Assembly: GCA_036897625.1 (NCBI GenBank)
Contig: JAYMTA010000372.1
Location: 1-30,300 of the forward strand
Origin: Pelargonium cotyledonis
Lineage: Eukaryota; Streptophyta; Magnoliopsida; Geraniales; Geraniaceae
Direction: 5' to 3'
DNA length: 30,300 bases
Below the pieces are notes generated by a model. The model did not search any database. It saw only the letters and a list, made by a program, of their open reading frames with translations, and had not been told where the DNA came from. Positions 1 through 9,826 of this stretch are shown one piece after another (the stretch's first letter is position 1; each line of letters begins with the position of its first letter). The position numbers and the translations under genes were made by a program.

Positions 1-112
1 AAAAAATATTTATTTTGTAATAAATTATTTTAGTATTACAGTAAAATGCAATATAATTAAATATATAATTTTTATTTTTTATATGATAGTCCCGTGCGGG
101 GTCATTGACTAG
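1..112 (+). mobile_element. Probable decayed Helitron 3' terminus
   Basis: Very AT-rich DNA from the window edge runs into a short palindrome at 91-100 (CCCG-TG-CGGG). Eight bases later comes CTAG at 109-112, and the next base is T. Helitrons end in a short hairpin about 10 nt before CTRR and insert between A and T, so this fits a 3' end. The hairpin is shorter than in an intact element, and the 5' end lies outside the window. The call rests on the terminus alone. Confidence 0.35.
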
Positions 113-570
113 TGGAAATGAAAGGTGCAAGAACACATTTGCAAGTCATGCCCCACTAATCCCCAAACCCACTCAATTAGTGTGGAGATTAAGATTTAAA
201 GAGTAAAGATTAAACAAACCCTGAAAGTTATTAACTTTTTCCCTTCTTCTTCCCAAGCCTCACTGAAGTTCAGAATCTCAGATCCATGGCTTTGAACTCA
301 AGCCCTCAATTCTTTTCAACATAAACACTTGTTTTCTACAGTGGGTAGGTCTTCGTTTTCATGATCATCTTCCCATTTAGAGGATTCAGACTCTGAGAAG
401 TGAAATTAAAACTAGCATCTTTCTTTTGATTGAAGCTGAACCCAGAGACCCATGTTCCTGAATCCTCCTCTTTTCCTGGTTTTGTGATTTGGGTTTTGAT
501 TTTTCTCCACGAAAATCCAACCCCACTTGAGAAATTTTGAAGCTTTGTGAAGTTTGGGTTTGGGGAAGAG
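113..570 (+). promoter_or_regulatory. Upstream region and 5' UTR of the BAP31-like gene
   Basis: There is no open reading frame of substance here. A pyrimidine-rich stretch near 237-260 looks like the start of a plant 5' UTR. An ATG near 285 opens only a short out-of-context frame. The transcription start cannot be fixed from the sequence. Confidence 0.35.
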
Positions 571-2763
571 ATGATTCAGCTCTTGTTTCTTGTTCTGTTT
601 GTTGAGTGTGCTTTGGCATTGCTTCTACTGGTGAAAATTGGGCCTTTGAGGGAGCTTGTGATGAAGAGTTTGGATCAAGTGAAAATGGGTAAAGGTCCAG
701 CTACTGTGAAGACTATTGCTGGTACAATGTCTGTGATTCTCCTCTCAAGCCTCATGAGCATTGTGAAGATCCAGAATAAAGGTGCAAAGCTTGGTACCAT
801 GTCTCCCATGGACCAGGTTCTTTGGAGGACACACTTACTTGAAGCTTCACTAATGGGTCTGTTCTTTCACCCCCCAATGAAATACTTTTTTTTTTCCATG
901 TGCTTTGTTTGTTTTCTGATATGTCATTTGTGGGTTGTGCTTGGAAATGTAGAGTTTGGATTAGAGTTTTTGTTCAGGAATGAGACTCTAGAGTGGAAGT
1001 GGGAATGAGATTCTCATTGTTCATGTTTGGATTAAGAGTTTTTGGTCATGAAAATGACTTTGGAATCAGAATTACATTCCCATTTCCATTCCAATTTTTA
1101 TAATCCTAACACTGCCTAAGTTGTTTTATTAAGAATTTTGCGCATTTGGTTGGGTATTATATGTGTTTTTTAATTCGTGTTTAGAGTTATTGAACTACAC
1201 ATACATGATTTGGTATGTTTAGAGTCACCTGGTAGGAGACACCGAGACAGTTTAAGATCATTAGTTACTTATGAGAAATTTGATAGGCTGGTTTCGCATT
1301 GATGTTTGATTGAATTTTGCCGCAAAAATAGATAATTTTGGATACTGGAAACAGGAATTATGAGATGTGAAACGAGAGAAAATAAGGCTATAGTTATGAA
1401 TTTATATAGTTTTGAAGTTCACTTGAAGTGTTGCCTTGTCGGGTTTTTTCCTTTTTGTGAGCTTGAATTTGTATTTTTGTACTCGGCTCAGTCTGGTTAG
1501 TACAAATGATCCATGTTCATTGTTCGCATGTATATTATATATGCCATAAAAGGGAATAGACTTTGTGTCGGTGATGAACTAGACAGAGGTTTGAGTTATA
1601 TAGGATATGTAAATTCAGCTAAGCTCAGCACAATACTCAGTTTTGTGTTTTTGGGAGCAATTTAAGGCGTGAAAAGTGAAAACCCTAGCTCAGCTATGTC
1701 AAATGACCTCCCGAAAAAAGGTGAAAACTACCTCTTACAGTTCCGAGCTTGTGACTTCCTCTAGATGTGCAGTGTCCGTTATGTTCTTATATAGTTATAG
1801 CTCAAAATTTGCCTTTTGGTTTTAGGTGACATGTCAAGGATGTCAAGAACACATTCTGTAGATGTAGGAAGTTTCTCTTGGACCCGAAAATTTCAACATC
1901 TCCGTTACAAGTCATTGTACTAAAGTGCCCCTCCAGATCTTTATACATGTCATATGACTAATATTGATTAAATGCTAAAACATGCTGGCTCCGGGTTATC
2001 CTGAGTTTACATCTTGTGTCATGTGACCTCTAGCTTTCAGTGAGCTGATTGGCTATTGTCCGATTTGCTTAACATAAAGTGAATAGTTATTGATGTTTTT
2101 TCTTCGTATATTCGGGATGAATATAATTACCCTAGATCTTCCAACGTTCTCGGTCATCTGTGTTGGTGCACTTGCTAAAGCCGGAAAAAAGGCAAAATGC
2201 CTTGTGGGCCATCACTGATCTAGTCTGATAATACTGGGTTTGGGGTGGCAAAAAGTGTCCCGAGAAACGTTTGTGCAGTTTTCCATATTAAACGTTTGTG
2301 GGTTTGGGGTGAATATTCATATTAAACCCAGAATCTAGCACTTGGTCTTCCACTCATGCCTATTTTGAGATAACCCGAACTTGATCTTGCAGGGTTTACG
2401 CTACTTCTAGGTTTCATCATTGATCGGATTCATCATTATCTTCAGAAGCTAATCGGGCTGAGGGGTAGCGTCGGAACTTCGAAAGAGGAAGTGGAGAAGC
2501 TAAAGAAAGACAACGAGTTCTTTAAAGAAAAGGAAGAGAAAGCTTCCAAGGAAATAAAGCTATTGCAACAAACAATCTCCACTCTATCGGAAAATTTGAA
2601 GAAGATCAAGTTGGAATCCGAAGAAAAGGATAAGAAAGTTGAGACCGCCGAAGCCCACGTTGCTTCCCTCCAGAAACAATTCGCAGATCTACTTCTCGAG
2701 TATGATCAATTGCTCGAGGACAACCAAAGTCTTCAAAATCAAGGTCTAGGTTATAGAAGATGA
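571..2763 (+). CDS. BAP31-like ER membrane protein
   Basis: This is a B-cell-receptor-associated protein 31-like protein, an ER integral membrane protein. In other eukaryotes the family acts in export and quality control of membrane cargo. CDS exons are 571-856 and 2393-2763, giving 218 aa. The junction splits a Gly codon. Start: the ATG at 571 is followed directly by a hydrophobic segment, MIQLLFLVLFVECALALLLL; an open frame extends slightly upstream but without an ATG. Membrane segments lie near residues 1-22, 46-66 and 92-106, the last spanning the splice junction. Residues about 126-212 are a charged Lys/Glu-rich coiled coil. The protein ends LGYRR, not the classic KKxx ER-retrieval signal, although the basic end could play a similar part. 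The donor GTCTGT is weak. The 1.5-kb intron carries a MITE at 951-1118. The family call is firm; the molecular role in plants is inferred. Confidence 0.88.
951..1118. repeat. MITE-like element, family A copy 1 (BAP31-like intron)
   Basis: This copy starts GTAGAGTTTGGATTAGAG and ends ATAATCCTAACACTGCC, which are imperfect inverted ends. Its interior closely matches the copy at 16556-16726: both share the stretches TTTTTGTTCAG and TTTTTGGTCATGA. There is no coding capacity. Confidence 0.6.
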
Positions 2764-4001
2764 GAAGTTTTTGCAAAACCCTATAGGTTGAATTTGGGAG
2801 AATTAGTTGTTTTGATGATCCATGCAAATGAATCTCATAGCTTGGCACTTGTACCTTGTAGCTCTACAAAATTTTGTAACTTCCTTGAATTTATGTACCT
2901 TTTGTCACCCCCATCATTTTGTTCTTGATGATCTGAGTTACGGTCTAACTGGAGCTGTTAATTCGGATTTTGGTTTCGTGTTTTTTCGAGTTTTGGTAGG
3001 AAAAAAATACTAATCATAACCCGACCCACAATATGTACAGTACATAAAGGTTTACACTTTGCAGGATTGCTCAACTAAAGTCGCACATTTTTCATGATAA
3101 ACCAAACCCGACTAGAACTTAATAAGGTCTATATGTGCAACCCGAACTTGCAATAGAAGCAGTCAAATTTGGGTGCTTGCGTGTTCGAGTTCAATTGACA
3201 TCTCCAAGTCCAAGTAGTTAAAATTTTAATGCAAAAGAATATGTACCAATCAACATGTTTTTCATGAATCAAATTTTGCGTTGTGTTGATAATCTTTTTT
3301 TAGAGAGACACTGAATATTGATAAAAAGAGAACCATCTTTAGGTGGTTTCTTCATCAACACTCCATCATACTTTTTTGCCTCCCACAAAAGCTTAGCTTT
3401 TAAATTGTGGGTTGTGACATCAATGCTCCACTTGTGACTTGTGAGTACTGTATGTTCAATAAGATGCTCATCACTTCAACTTGGAGCCGACAAATCGGTT
3501 GTCGGGTTGGGTCGAAACGAGTTTAAGATTTTACCCGACTTAAAATTTAAACAATAATTCAGTTAGGTCATACAAAATCAGGTTGCGTGTCGAGTACTTG
3601 CAAAATTGGATCAAAATTATCAGCTTTAATTTAAGCGGGTTAAACGTCAATACACTTTAGACTTTCACTGAAATCTCGAGTTCAAGACTCGTACTCACTA
3701 ATAAAATTATAATTAATATTTAAATCAATTAGTTTTATTTTTTCTTGGATAGATTTAATTCGACAAATTTGATTAAGAGCGGATAAGATTTTATTAAAAC
3801 TAAATTCAACCAAACAATTTTAATAAAAAATTGGGTTTAACTAGGTTTCAACAACTCTACTAGTAAAACAATTATTCATTAACAATATTTATTTGAGAGA
3901 TAATTACAATAAACCATCCTTTTTACTGTTTTGTTTTTGTTCTGCAAATTCGGCCTGTCTCCTGCAAAGCCCTGTTTTCTTTTCTCAGGTCCAACAAGAA
4001 C
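2764..4001. other. Intergenic region between BAP31-like and MetRS genes
   Basis: No gene is seen. It holds the BAP31-like 3' UTR, a family-B repeat (3020-3180), a second GTCGGGTT-rich stretch (about 3480-3865), and the MetRS promoter/5' UTR just before 4002. Poly(A) signals are not clear enough to call. Confidence 0.5.
3020..3180. repeat. CCCGACC-rich repeat, family B copy 1
   Basis: This is a non-coding repeat with scattered AACCCGAC and CCCGAACTTG motifs. Its second half aligns by eye with the copy at 13812-14010: both have a TTTTTCATGA-type core, then AAACC and CCCGAC, then a GGTCTAT stretch and a CTGAAC/CCGAAC tail. It resembles the common plant repeats containing GGGTCGGGTT. Confidence 0.45.
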
Positions 4002-7000
4002 ATGGAAGAGACAACAAAACCAAAGCTCCCAGTTCCTGGGAAAAGGAACATACTCATCACCAGCGCCTTGCCCTACGTCAACAACGTTCCTCATCTAGGA
4101 AACATCATCGGATGTAACTAACTCCCTCCTTAAACCTCGTTTCCACTAATCTTGGAGCTATGTTTTTTTCCTAGGATCACGTGTGGCTTAAAAGTCAAAC
4201 CCATGTTTTTTTTTTCTTTTGATCTTCTGGGTTTAACAAAATAACAAAAACCCTTTGTTGGCTTTTATGTTTCACGGCCAATTTGAACAAAAAGAAAACT
4301 TTTTTTTTTTTTTGCTTTCTGGGTTTGTTGTTGATGAAAATTTTAAGGTTACTGAATTTGAAATTGATGTCTTTAAGGTTTGTTATTTGATGTACAGGTG
4401 TGTTGAGTGCTGATGTATTTGCTCGATACTGTCGATTGCGAGGCTACAATGCGATTTACATTTGTGGAACTGATGAGTATGGAACAGCCACTGAGACAAA
4501 AGCTATGGAGGAGAATTGTACTCCCAAGCAGATTTGTGACAAGTAAGATTTTCGTGGTAGCACCGAAATTCGCCTCTTTTTGCACAGGAGACTGATTTTA
4601 TCTCATTGTCTACTGTGATTTGGGGGTTTTGTATATATCTTGAGACCTTTTGATAGTTTAACATAAGTTACATAAATTTCGGTAAATTTGGGTGAACATA
4701 AGATTGTCAACATAGTTCTTATTTGCTTGTCTGTTGAATCATTAATAGTTGTCTTTAAGAATCATTAAATGGTTTGATCATGCATTTAAGTCTTGCTGCT
4801 CTAGCACCTTTTAACCATTTTGTCTTTCCACGGTGAATTGGGGATAGTTGTTTGGGTTAACATAAGTTACATAAATTTGGGTGAACATAAGATTTTTGAT
4901 TGGTTGAACACAAGTAATACGGATTTCGGTGAACATAAGATCCTCAGCATTGTTTTTATCTGTTTGTCTGTTGAATCATTAATAGTTATCTTAAGAATCA
5001 TCTAATGGTTTGATCATACATTTGAGTCTCATAGTTTTTTATTTTTATTTTTTATAACTATTTTGTCTTTCCACGGTCAATTGGGGATAGATTGCATCTC
5101 TGCTGGTGAGGTCTATGATTGGCTCAACATAATTGTTCGAGGAATTTGGGAAAACTTTAACTCCATAGCTTATCGAGAGACTGTAGTTTTTTCATATCAT
5201 TCCTAAGAATGGTTTGATCATGCATTATGAGTCTGATAGCTTTTGTAGAGATTCTGTCCTTCCATGGTGAATTGGGGAAAAATTACATGTCACCGGTTTT
5301 TACCATGAGATTCATAAAGAGGCCTCTCATTGGTTGTCGTAATTGTTTCGATGAATTTGAGTGAACAACTCGGAGACATTAGTTTTATATTTTTGTCTAC
5401 TCATAGCTTTTTAGCCATTTTGTATTTCTATGATGATTTGGGGATAGATTGTATCTCTATTGGTTTTGTAGATACCATGAGATAGGTTCAACACAAGTTT
5501 CGATGAATTTAAGCGAACATTAACTTCTCAACATATCAGAGAACTAGTTTTTTCTTTCTTTTTCTTTCCTTCTTGTCTATGATATCATCAATGGTTTGAT
5601 CATGCATATCGAGTCTCGTGGCTTTTGTAACCATATTGTTCTTCCATGATGAGTTGCGGGGTACATAGATTGTATCTCCGCCGATATTCATTTGTGTCTC
5701 TTGTTTTTTGTAGATACCATGAGATTCATAAAGAGGTCTATGATTGGTTCAACATAAGTTTCGATGCATTTGGGCGAACATCAAGTCCTCAGCACACTGA
5801 AATTTGCCAATCAATTTTCAAGAAACTGATGGAGAACAATTGGCTTTCCGAGAACACAATGCAGCAAGTACATGACATTACTATGCTCTCTCGTTCCTTA
5901 TTTTAATGTCCGCTACTATTCTCCTGAGTCCTGACTATATATTAGTTAACGAATTTGAATTTGGCGTACTTTTCAGCTTTACTGTGGTACGTGTAAACGT
6001 TTCTTGGCTGATCGGCTTGTTGAAGGCACTTGTCCAACCCTAGATTGTAGTTATGACTCTGCTCGAGGAGACCAATGCGAAAAGTGCGGGAAGTTGCTGA
6101 ATCCAGTAGAACTCAAAGATCCTAGATGCAAGGTTGACACCTCTCTTAACTCTAGCTAATACAAGATATATAGTGATCGAATTGTTCGGTTTCTTTCCAC
6201 GAGCTGTGTGTTATGATGCTAAAACCTTACTTTTGTTCATAGGTATGCCAGACAACTCCACAAATCCGTGATACAGAACATTTGTTCCTCGAGCTCCCGT
6301 TGCTTAAGGACAAGCTAGAAGAGTATATCAACGAAATGTCCGTTGCAGGGTCTTGGAGCTCAAATGCCATTCAAGCTACGTATGCGTGGCTTAAAGAAGG
6401 ACTGAGATCTCGCTGCATCACCCGTGATCTCAAGTGGGGCGTGCCAGTTCCACACGAGAAATTCGAGAACAAGGTTGGCATGATCTGATTTAAAATAGAT
6501 TCTTCAATTCTATAGTCATTAGTGCTTATACAAATTAACAGTTTATTTTGTCCAATCACACAATGATTAGGTTTTCTACGTTTGGTACGATGCACCCATT
6601 GGTTATGTCTCGATCACTTCGTGTTATACGCCTGACTGGGAGAAATGGTGGAAGAACCCGGAAAATGTTGAGCTGTATCAGTTTATGGGCAAGGATAATG
6701 TGCCGTTTCACACGGTAAGCGTATTACATTTCCAACATTGTAGGTAGCGTTTGGATTAGATTTTTTATTATCAAGAATGAGAGTGAGGACGAGATTCACA
6801 TCCTCATATTTGGATCGGGAATGAGAATCTCGTTCCAATTCGTGATTCTCATTATTGTACAAATCTTATTACTAGTAGCTCGTATTTATGTTCTTCTCCA
6901 TTACAATTGCACTTACACAATGAAGATGCTAATGATAATGCAATTCCAGGTGATGTTTCCATCTACACTAATTGGAACCGAAGAAAGCTGGACGCTGATG

Positions 7001-8907
7001 AAGACAATAAGTGTTACAGAATACTTAAATTATGAAACAGGTACTTCTCGGGTCAATTATATAATAATGAAGAGAAATGAGAGTCCGAGCTAAATTAGAA
7101 TAGGAAAAGAAAGTAAGAGAGAAAAAGGAAAAGGAAAAGAAAACCCAAATTTCTACACCAAAATCTGTACAAGTTTGTAGTTTTTGGGGTCAGAAAGAAA
7201 CAAACTCGTCTGAAAATGGATGCAGAAACATTTTACCCTCACCTTTTGTTTTCTTTTACACCATGCAGGGAAGTTTTCCAAGAGCAAGGGAGTAGGAGTT
7301 TTCGGGAACGATGCAAAAGACACAGAAATTCCTGCAGAAGTCTGGCGATATTACTTGCTGACAAATAGGCCAGAGGTGAGCTCGTTTTTCTTATTGATGA
7401 TAGTAATATATTAGTAATGAAGGATTTTATCTTTCAAAGGCAAGTTTGGTTTGTGTCAAACTATTCTTGCACTTATTGTGCCATTTCTTACCAATTAGGT
7501 CTCGGACACACTATTTACATGGACGGACTTGCAAGCGAAACTAAACAACGAGTTGCTGAACAATTTGGGCAATTTCATGAACCGAGTATTGAAGTTCATT
7601 GCAAACTCTCCTGGTAAGTCAGCTACTCATAGAGATCAAACTATTAAGACAGCGTTTGGATTAAACAAAATGGGAATAAGAAGTATAATCCAAATGTGAC
7701 CTAAGTTCAATTCCCGGGTTTTTATCTACAATTTCTTTCTACATGATCAGGATTCGGATATATGATTCCAGACGCTCCTCAGGCAGAATCACATAACTTG
7801 ACTAAGAAATTGACCGATAAAGTTGGTATATACGTTGAGCAGTACATAGAAGCTATGGAGAAGGTAATTGGATTTAGCTATAAGCTTATCTCGTGTTTGT
7901 GAAATTGGCATAACGATTCGTGTTTTACTTGTCACAGGTTAAACTAAAGCAAGCGTTGAGAATTGGAATGAGCATATCTAGCGAGGGAAATGCTTATCTT
8001 CAGGTGAGTCCGCCTATACTGCTAATTATCTTTAGACTGTCGGTGATGTTCAATGAATGGAAATTAGTTCTTATTTTCCACATGAAGTAGCGTTATATGT
8101 ATGGCCGCGTTTTATTATGTTTAACATGTTATGTAGGAGAGCCAATTTTGGAAGCTTTACAAGGACGATCGAGCTTCTTGCTCTATTGTAATAAGAACCT
8201 CTGCAGGGCTGGTTTATCTTCTCGCGTGTTTGTTAGAGCCTTTCATGCCATCATTTTCCGTCGAGGTATATATACTTTAGACCTTAATTAGCGCTTACAT
8301 TATTTTTTGAACAAGTCATAATCCAAACACGAAGAACAAAGAACGCTATCTTATTGTAGTCGCTATACGTTTCCTCCACATCATCGCTTAAATGTTTATG
8401 TTTCCCTTTGACACTCAAGGTACTAAAGCAGCTAAATGTACCTCTTGAATCACAACTTTTGCTTAGCGAAGAAAACGGAGATCTTGAGAGGGTAACGAAG
8501 CTGTGGGAGCTACTACCCGCCGGACACAAAATCGGGGAACCATATCCTTTATTTGAAAAATTGGTGCGTTATTATTCTTTTTTCTCCCAAACATTGATTC
8601 GCATTTCATTTGCTTGTTTTGGAGGGTCAGTCATGGCGCAACAGTAAGGTTGATGCTTTGTGACTTTTAAGTCACAGAGTCTGAGTCAGGAAAACAATAT
8701 CTGGCAAAAGTGAGAGTCTCGTGCACTGAGTCACCTTTGTTTAAGTAAATAGAGATACGTTTGTTTCTTGTACAGAGTGACGAACGTGTCGAGAACTTTC
8801 GGCAAAAGTTTGCTGGTAGTCAGGTTGACCGGGTTGTGAAGGCGGAGGCTGAGGTTGAGGCTGAGGCGAAGAAAATTGCCAAGCAACTGGAGAAAACAAA
8901 AGTTTAA
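4002..8907 (+). CDS. Methionyl-tRNA synthetase, cytosolic type, lacking the C-terminal EMAPII-like domain
   Basis: This class I aminoacyl-tRNA synthetase charges tRNA-Met with methionine. The 14 CDS exons are 4002-4113, 4398-4542, 5714-5867, 5977-6132, 6243-6473, 6571-6714, 6950-7040, 7269-7375, 7499-7613, 7751-7863, 7938-8003, 8137-8265, 8420-8563 and 8776-8907. They total 1839 bases, or 612 aa, and all junctions keep phase. Visible marks: HLGN at residues 31-34 (HIGH motif); four Cys pairs between about 140 and 191 (CGTC, CPTLDC, CEKC, CKVC), the zinc-knuckle insert; KFSKS at 346-350 (KMSKS loop); and a helical anticodon-binding region after about 400. There is no organelle presequence, so it is probably cytosolic. 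The protein ends EKTKV after a charged helix, where plant cytosolic MetRS normally continues about 190 aa into an EMAPII-like tRNA-binding fold. That domain is missing here (see 8999-9031). Intron 2 carries duplicated pseudo-exons. Confidence 0.93.
4769..5713 (+). repeat. Degenerate tandem array of an intron/exon-3 junction unit in MetRS intron 2
   Basis: About five diverged copies of a roughly 190-235 bp unit are seen. Each opens with GGTTTGATCAT or its relic (about 4769, 5005, 5209, about 5390, 5590). Then comes a TTTTGTCTTTCCACGGTGAA-type block and a GGGGATAGATTG block. The last copy runs into the true exon 3 at 5714. Earlier copies carry decayed exon-3 sequence: about 5301 (CCATGAGATTCATAAAGAGG), 5471 (ATACCATGAGAT with a deletion) and 5110 (AGGTCTATGATTGG). 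Weaker relics lie at about 4855 and 4895. Confidence 0.8.
6743..6850. repeat. MITE-like element, family A copy 2, right end unclear (MetRS intron 6)
   Basis: It begins GGTAGCGTTTGGATTAGAT, a close match to the family-A terminus. The GGGAATGAGA and ATTCTCATT interior motifs follow. The right end cannot be set before exon 7 at 6950. Confidence 0.5.
7652..7704. repeat. Minimal family-A MITE relic (MetRS intron 9)
   Basis: CAGCGTTTGGATTA and ATAATCCAAATGTGACC face each other with only about 20 bases between them. Both arms match family-A ends, so this looks like an internally deleted copy of about 50 bp. Confidence 0.45.
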
Positions 8908-8998
8908 GGTTAACTTTATAATTGTCTCTTTTCGCGAATGAATACTATTCGTGATCGTGTAAATGCTGATTAAAACTTTCCATAATTGGAAATTTCAG

Positions 8999-9031
8999 GT
9001 TGAACTGGTTGGACCATCTGCTACAACTTGA
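8999..9031 (+). pseudogene. Possible remnant of a MetRS EMAPII-domain exon
   Basis: Right after an acceptor-like TTTCAG, the frame reads VELVGPSATT and then stops. In full-length plant MetRS, as I remember the family, the C-terminal domain contains a VELVEPP-type segment. The likeness is short (about 10 residues) but sits where a further exon would be expected. The main ORF ends in TAA at 8905-8907, followed by G and a GTTAAC donor-like sequence. The 8909-8998 stretch could be spliced as a 3' UTR intron. Confidence 0.35.
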
Positions 9032-9617
9032 AGTCAAAGAGAGAATCAAGTTTGCTGTTTTCCAAGAATTTGACTCTAAATAGGATAGTAGATTTGACTT
9101 TATGACATGAATATTCATTGATACAAGCAGTTAACTCATTTTCACATGTTAATGATTTTGTGATCTTTTCAATGTGAAATGAAATTGTGAATGATTGATT
9201 GACTGAGAATCTCGTTAATCAGGTGGATGAATATCAAGCGGTCGAATTTCAATTACAACAATTGGCGTATAAACATATCGGACATGTTTGTTTGACCAAA
9301 ATTTAGATGATAAAACGACTGAGAATATTCGTCGTACAAACAGAATGAACATATTTAGAGAAAGTAGTTAAACTCTGAACCTGACTAGTTATTGATCAAA
9401 CGACACGAGAAAGTAGTTAAACCGGGAAAAAAACCCTGGGGAAAGTAGTTAAACTCTGAACCCGACTAGAGAGATAGTAGTTAAACTCTGAACCCGACTA
9501 GAGAGATAGTAGTTAAACTCTGAACCCGACTAGTTATTGATCAAACGACACGAGAAAGTAGTTAAACTGGGAAAAAAAACCCGGGAAAAGTAGTTTATAC
9601 AACAAAATGGTAGAAAA
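9032..9617. other. Intergenic region between MetRS and tRNA-Lys
   Basis: It contains the MetRS 3' region and, from 9361, a repeat block annotated separately. No ORF of note is present on either strand. Confidence 0.5.
9361..9596. repeat. Composite direct/tandem repeat upstream of PIG-S
   Basis: A 32-bp unit (AGTAGTTAAACTCTGAACCC followed by a GACTAG tail and GAGAGAT) occurs at 9444-9475 and 9476-9507, with a third partial copy at 9508-9533. It is flanked by two copies of a longer (about 80 bp) unit at 9361-9443 and about 9508-9592. That unit carries TTATTGATCAAACGACACGA and then a run of A between CCGGG/CTGGG and CCCGGG/CCCTGGG. Copies differ by only a few bases, so the array is recent. Confidence 0.85.
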
Positions 9618-9690
9618 CGCCGTCTGTGGGAATCGAACCCACGACCACACGGTTAAAAGCCGTGCGCTCTACCAGCTGAGCTAAGACGGC
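9618..9690 (-). tRNA. tRNA-Lys (anticodon UUU)
   Basis: The minus strand folds as a full 73-nt cloverleaf. Acceptor GCCGTCT pairs with AGACGGC, with discriminator G. The D arm is GCTC/GAGC, the anticodon arm CACGG/CCGTG has loop CTTTTAA (anticodon TTT), and the T arm GTGGG/CCCAC has loop TTCGAAT. The internal A box (TAGCTCAGCTGG) and B box (GGTTCGAATCC) are intact. T4 directly after the 3' end serves as the Pol III terminator. A CCAAT-like CAA motif lies just upstream. There is no intron, and CCA is not encoded, as normal for a nuclear gene. Confidence 0.97.
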
Positions 9691-9826
9691 ATTGGTTTTG
9701 AATTTGTAGTTGTTTTAATTTATTTATTACTATTGTTCAATTTCCATAAGCATTAGCTGCTATACTACATACCACACAGAGATCCGAGCTGCTAGAACAG
9801 GAGCTTTCTTCGTCCGCTGTTCAACA

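Noticed and set aside
8776..9690. Functional linkage between the MetRS gene and the nearby tRNA gene
   Set aside because: The tRNA is Lys(UUU), not Met, and tRNA genes are scattered widely in plant genomes, so proximity is most likely chance.
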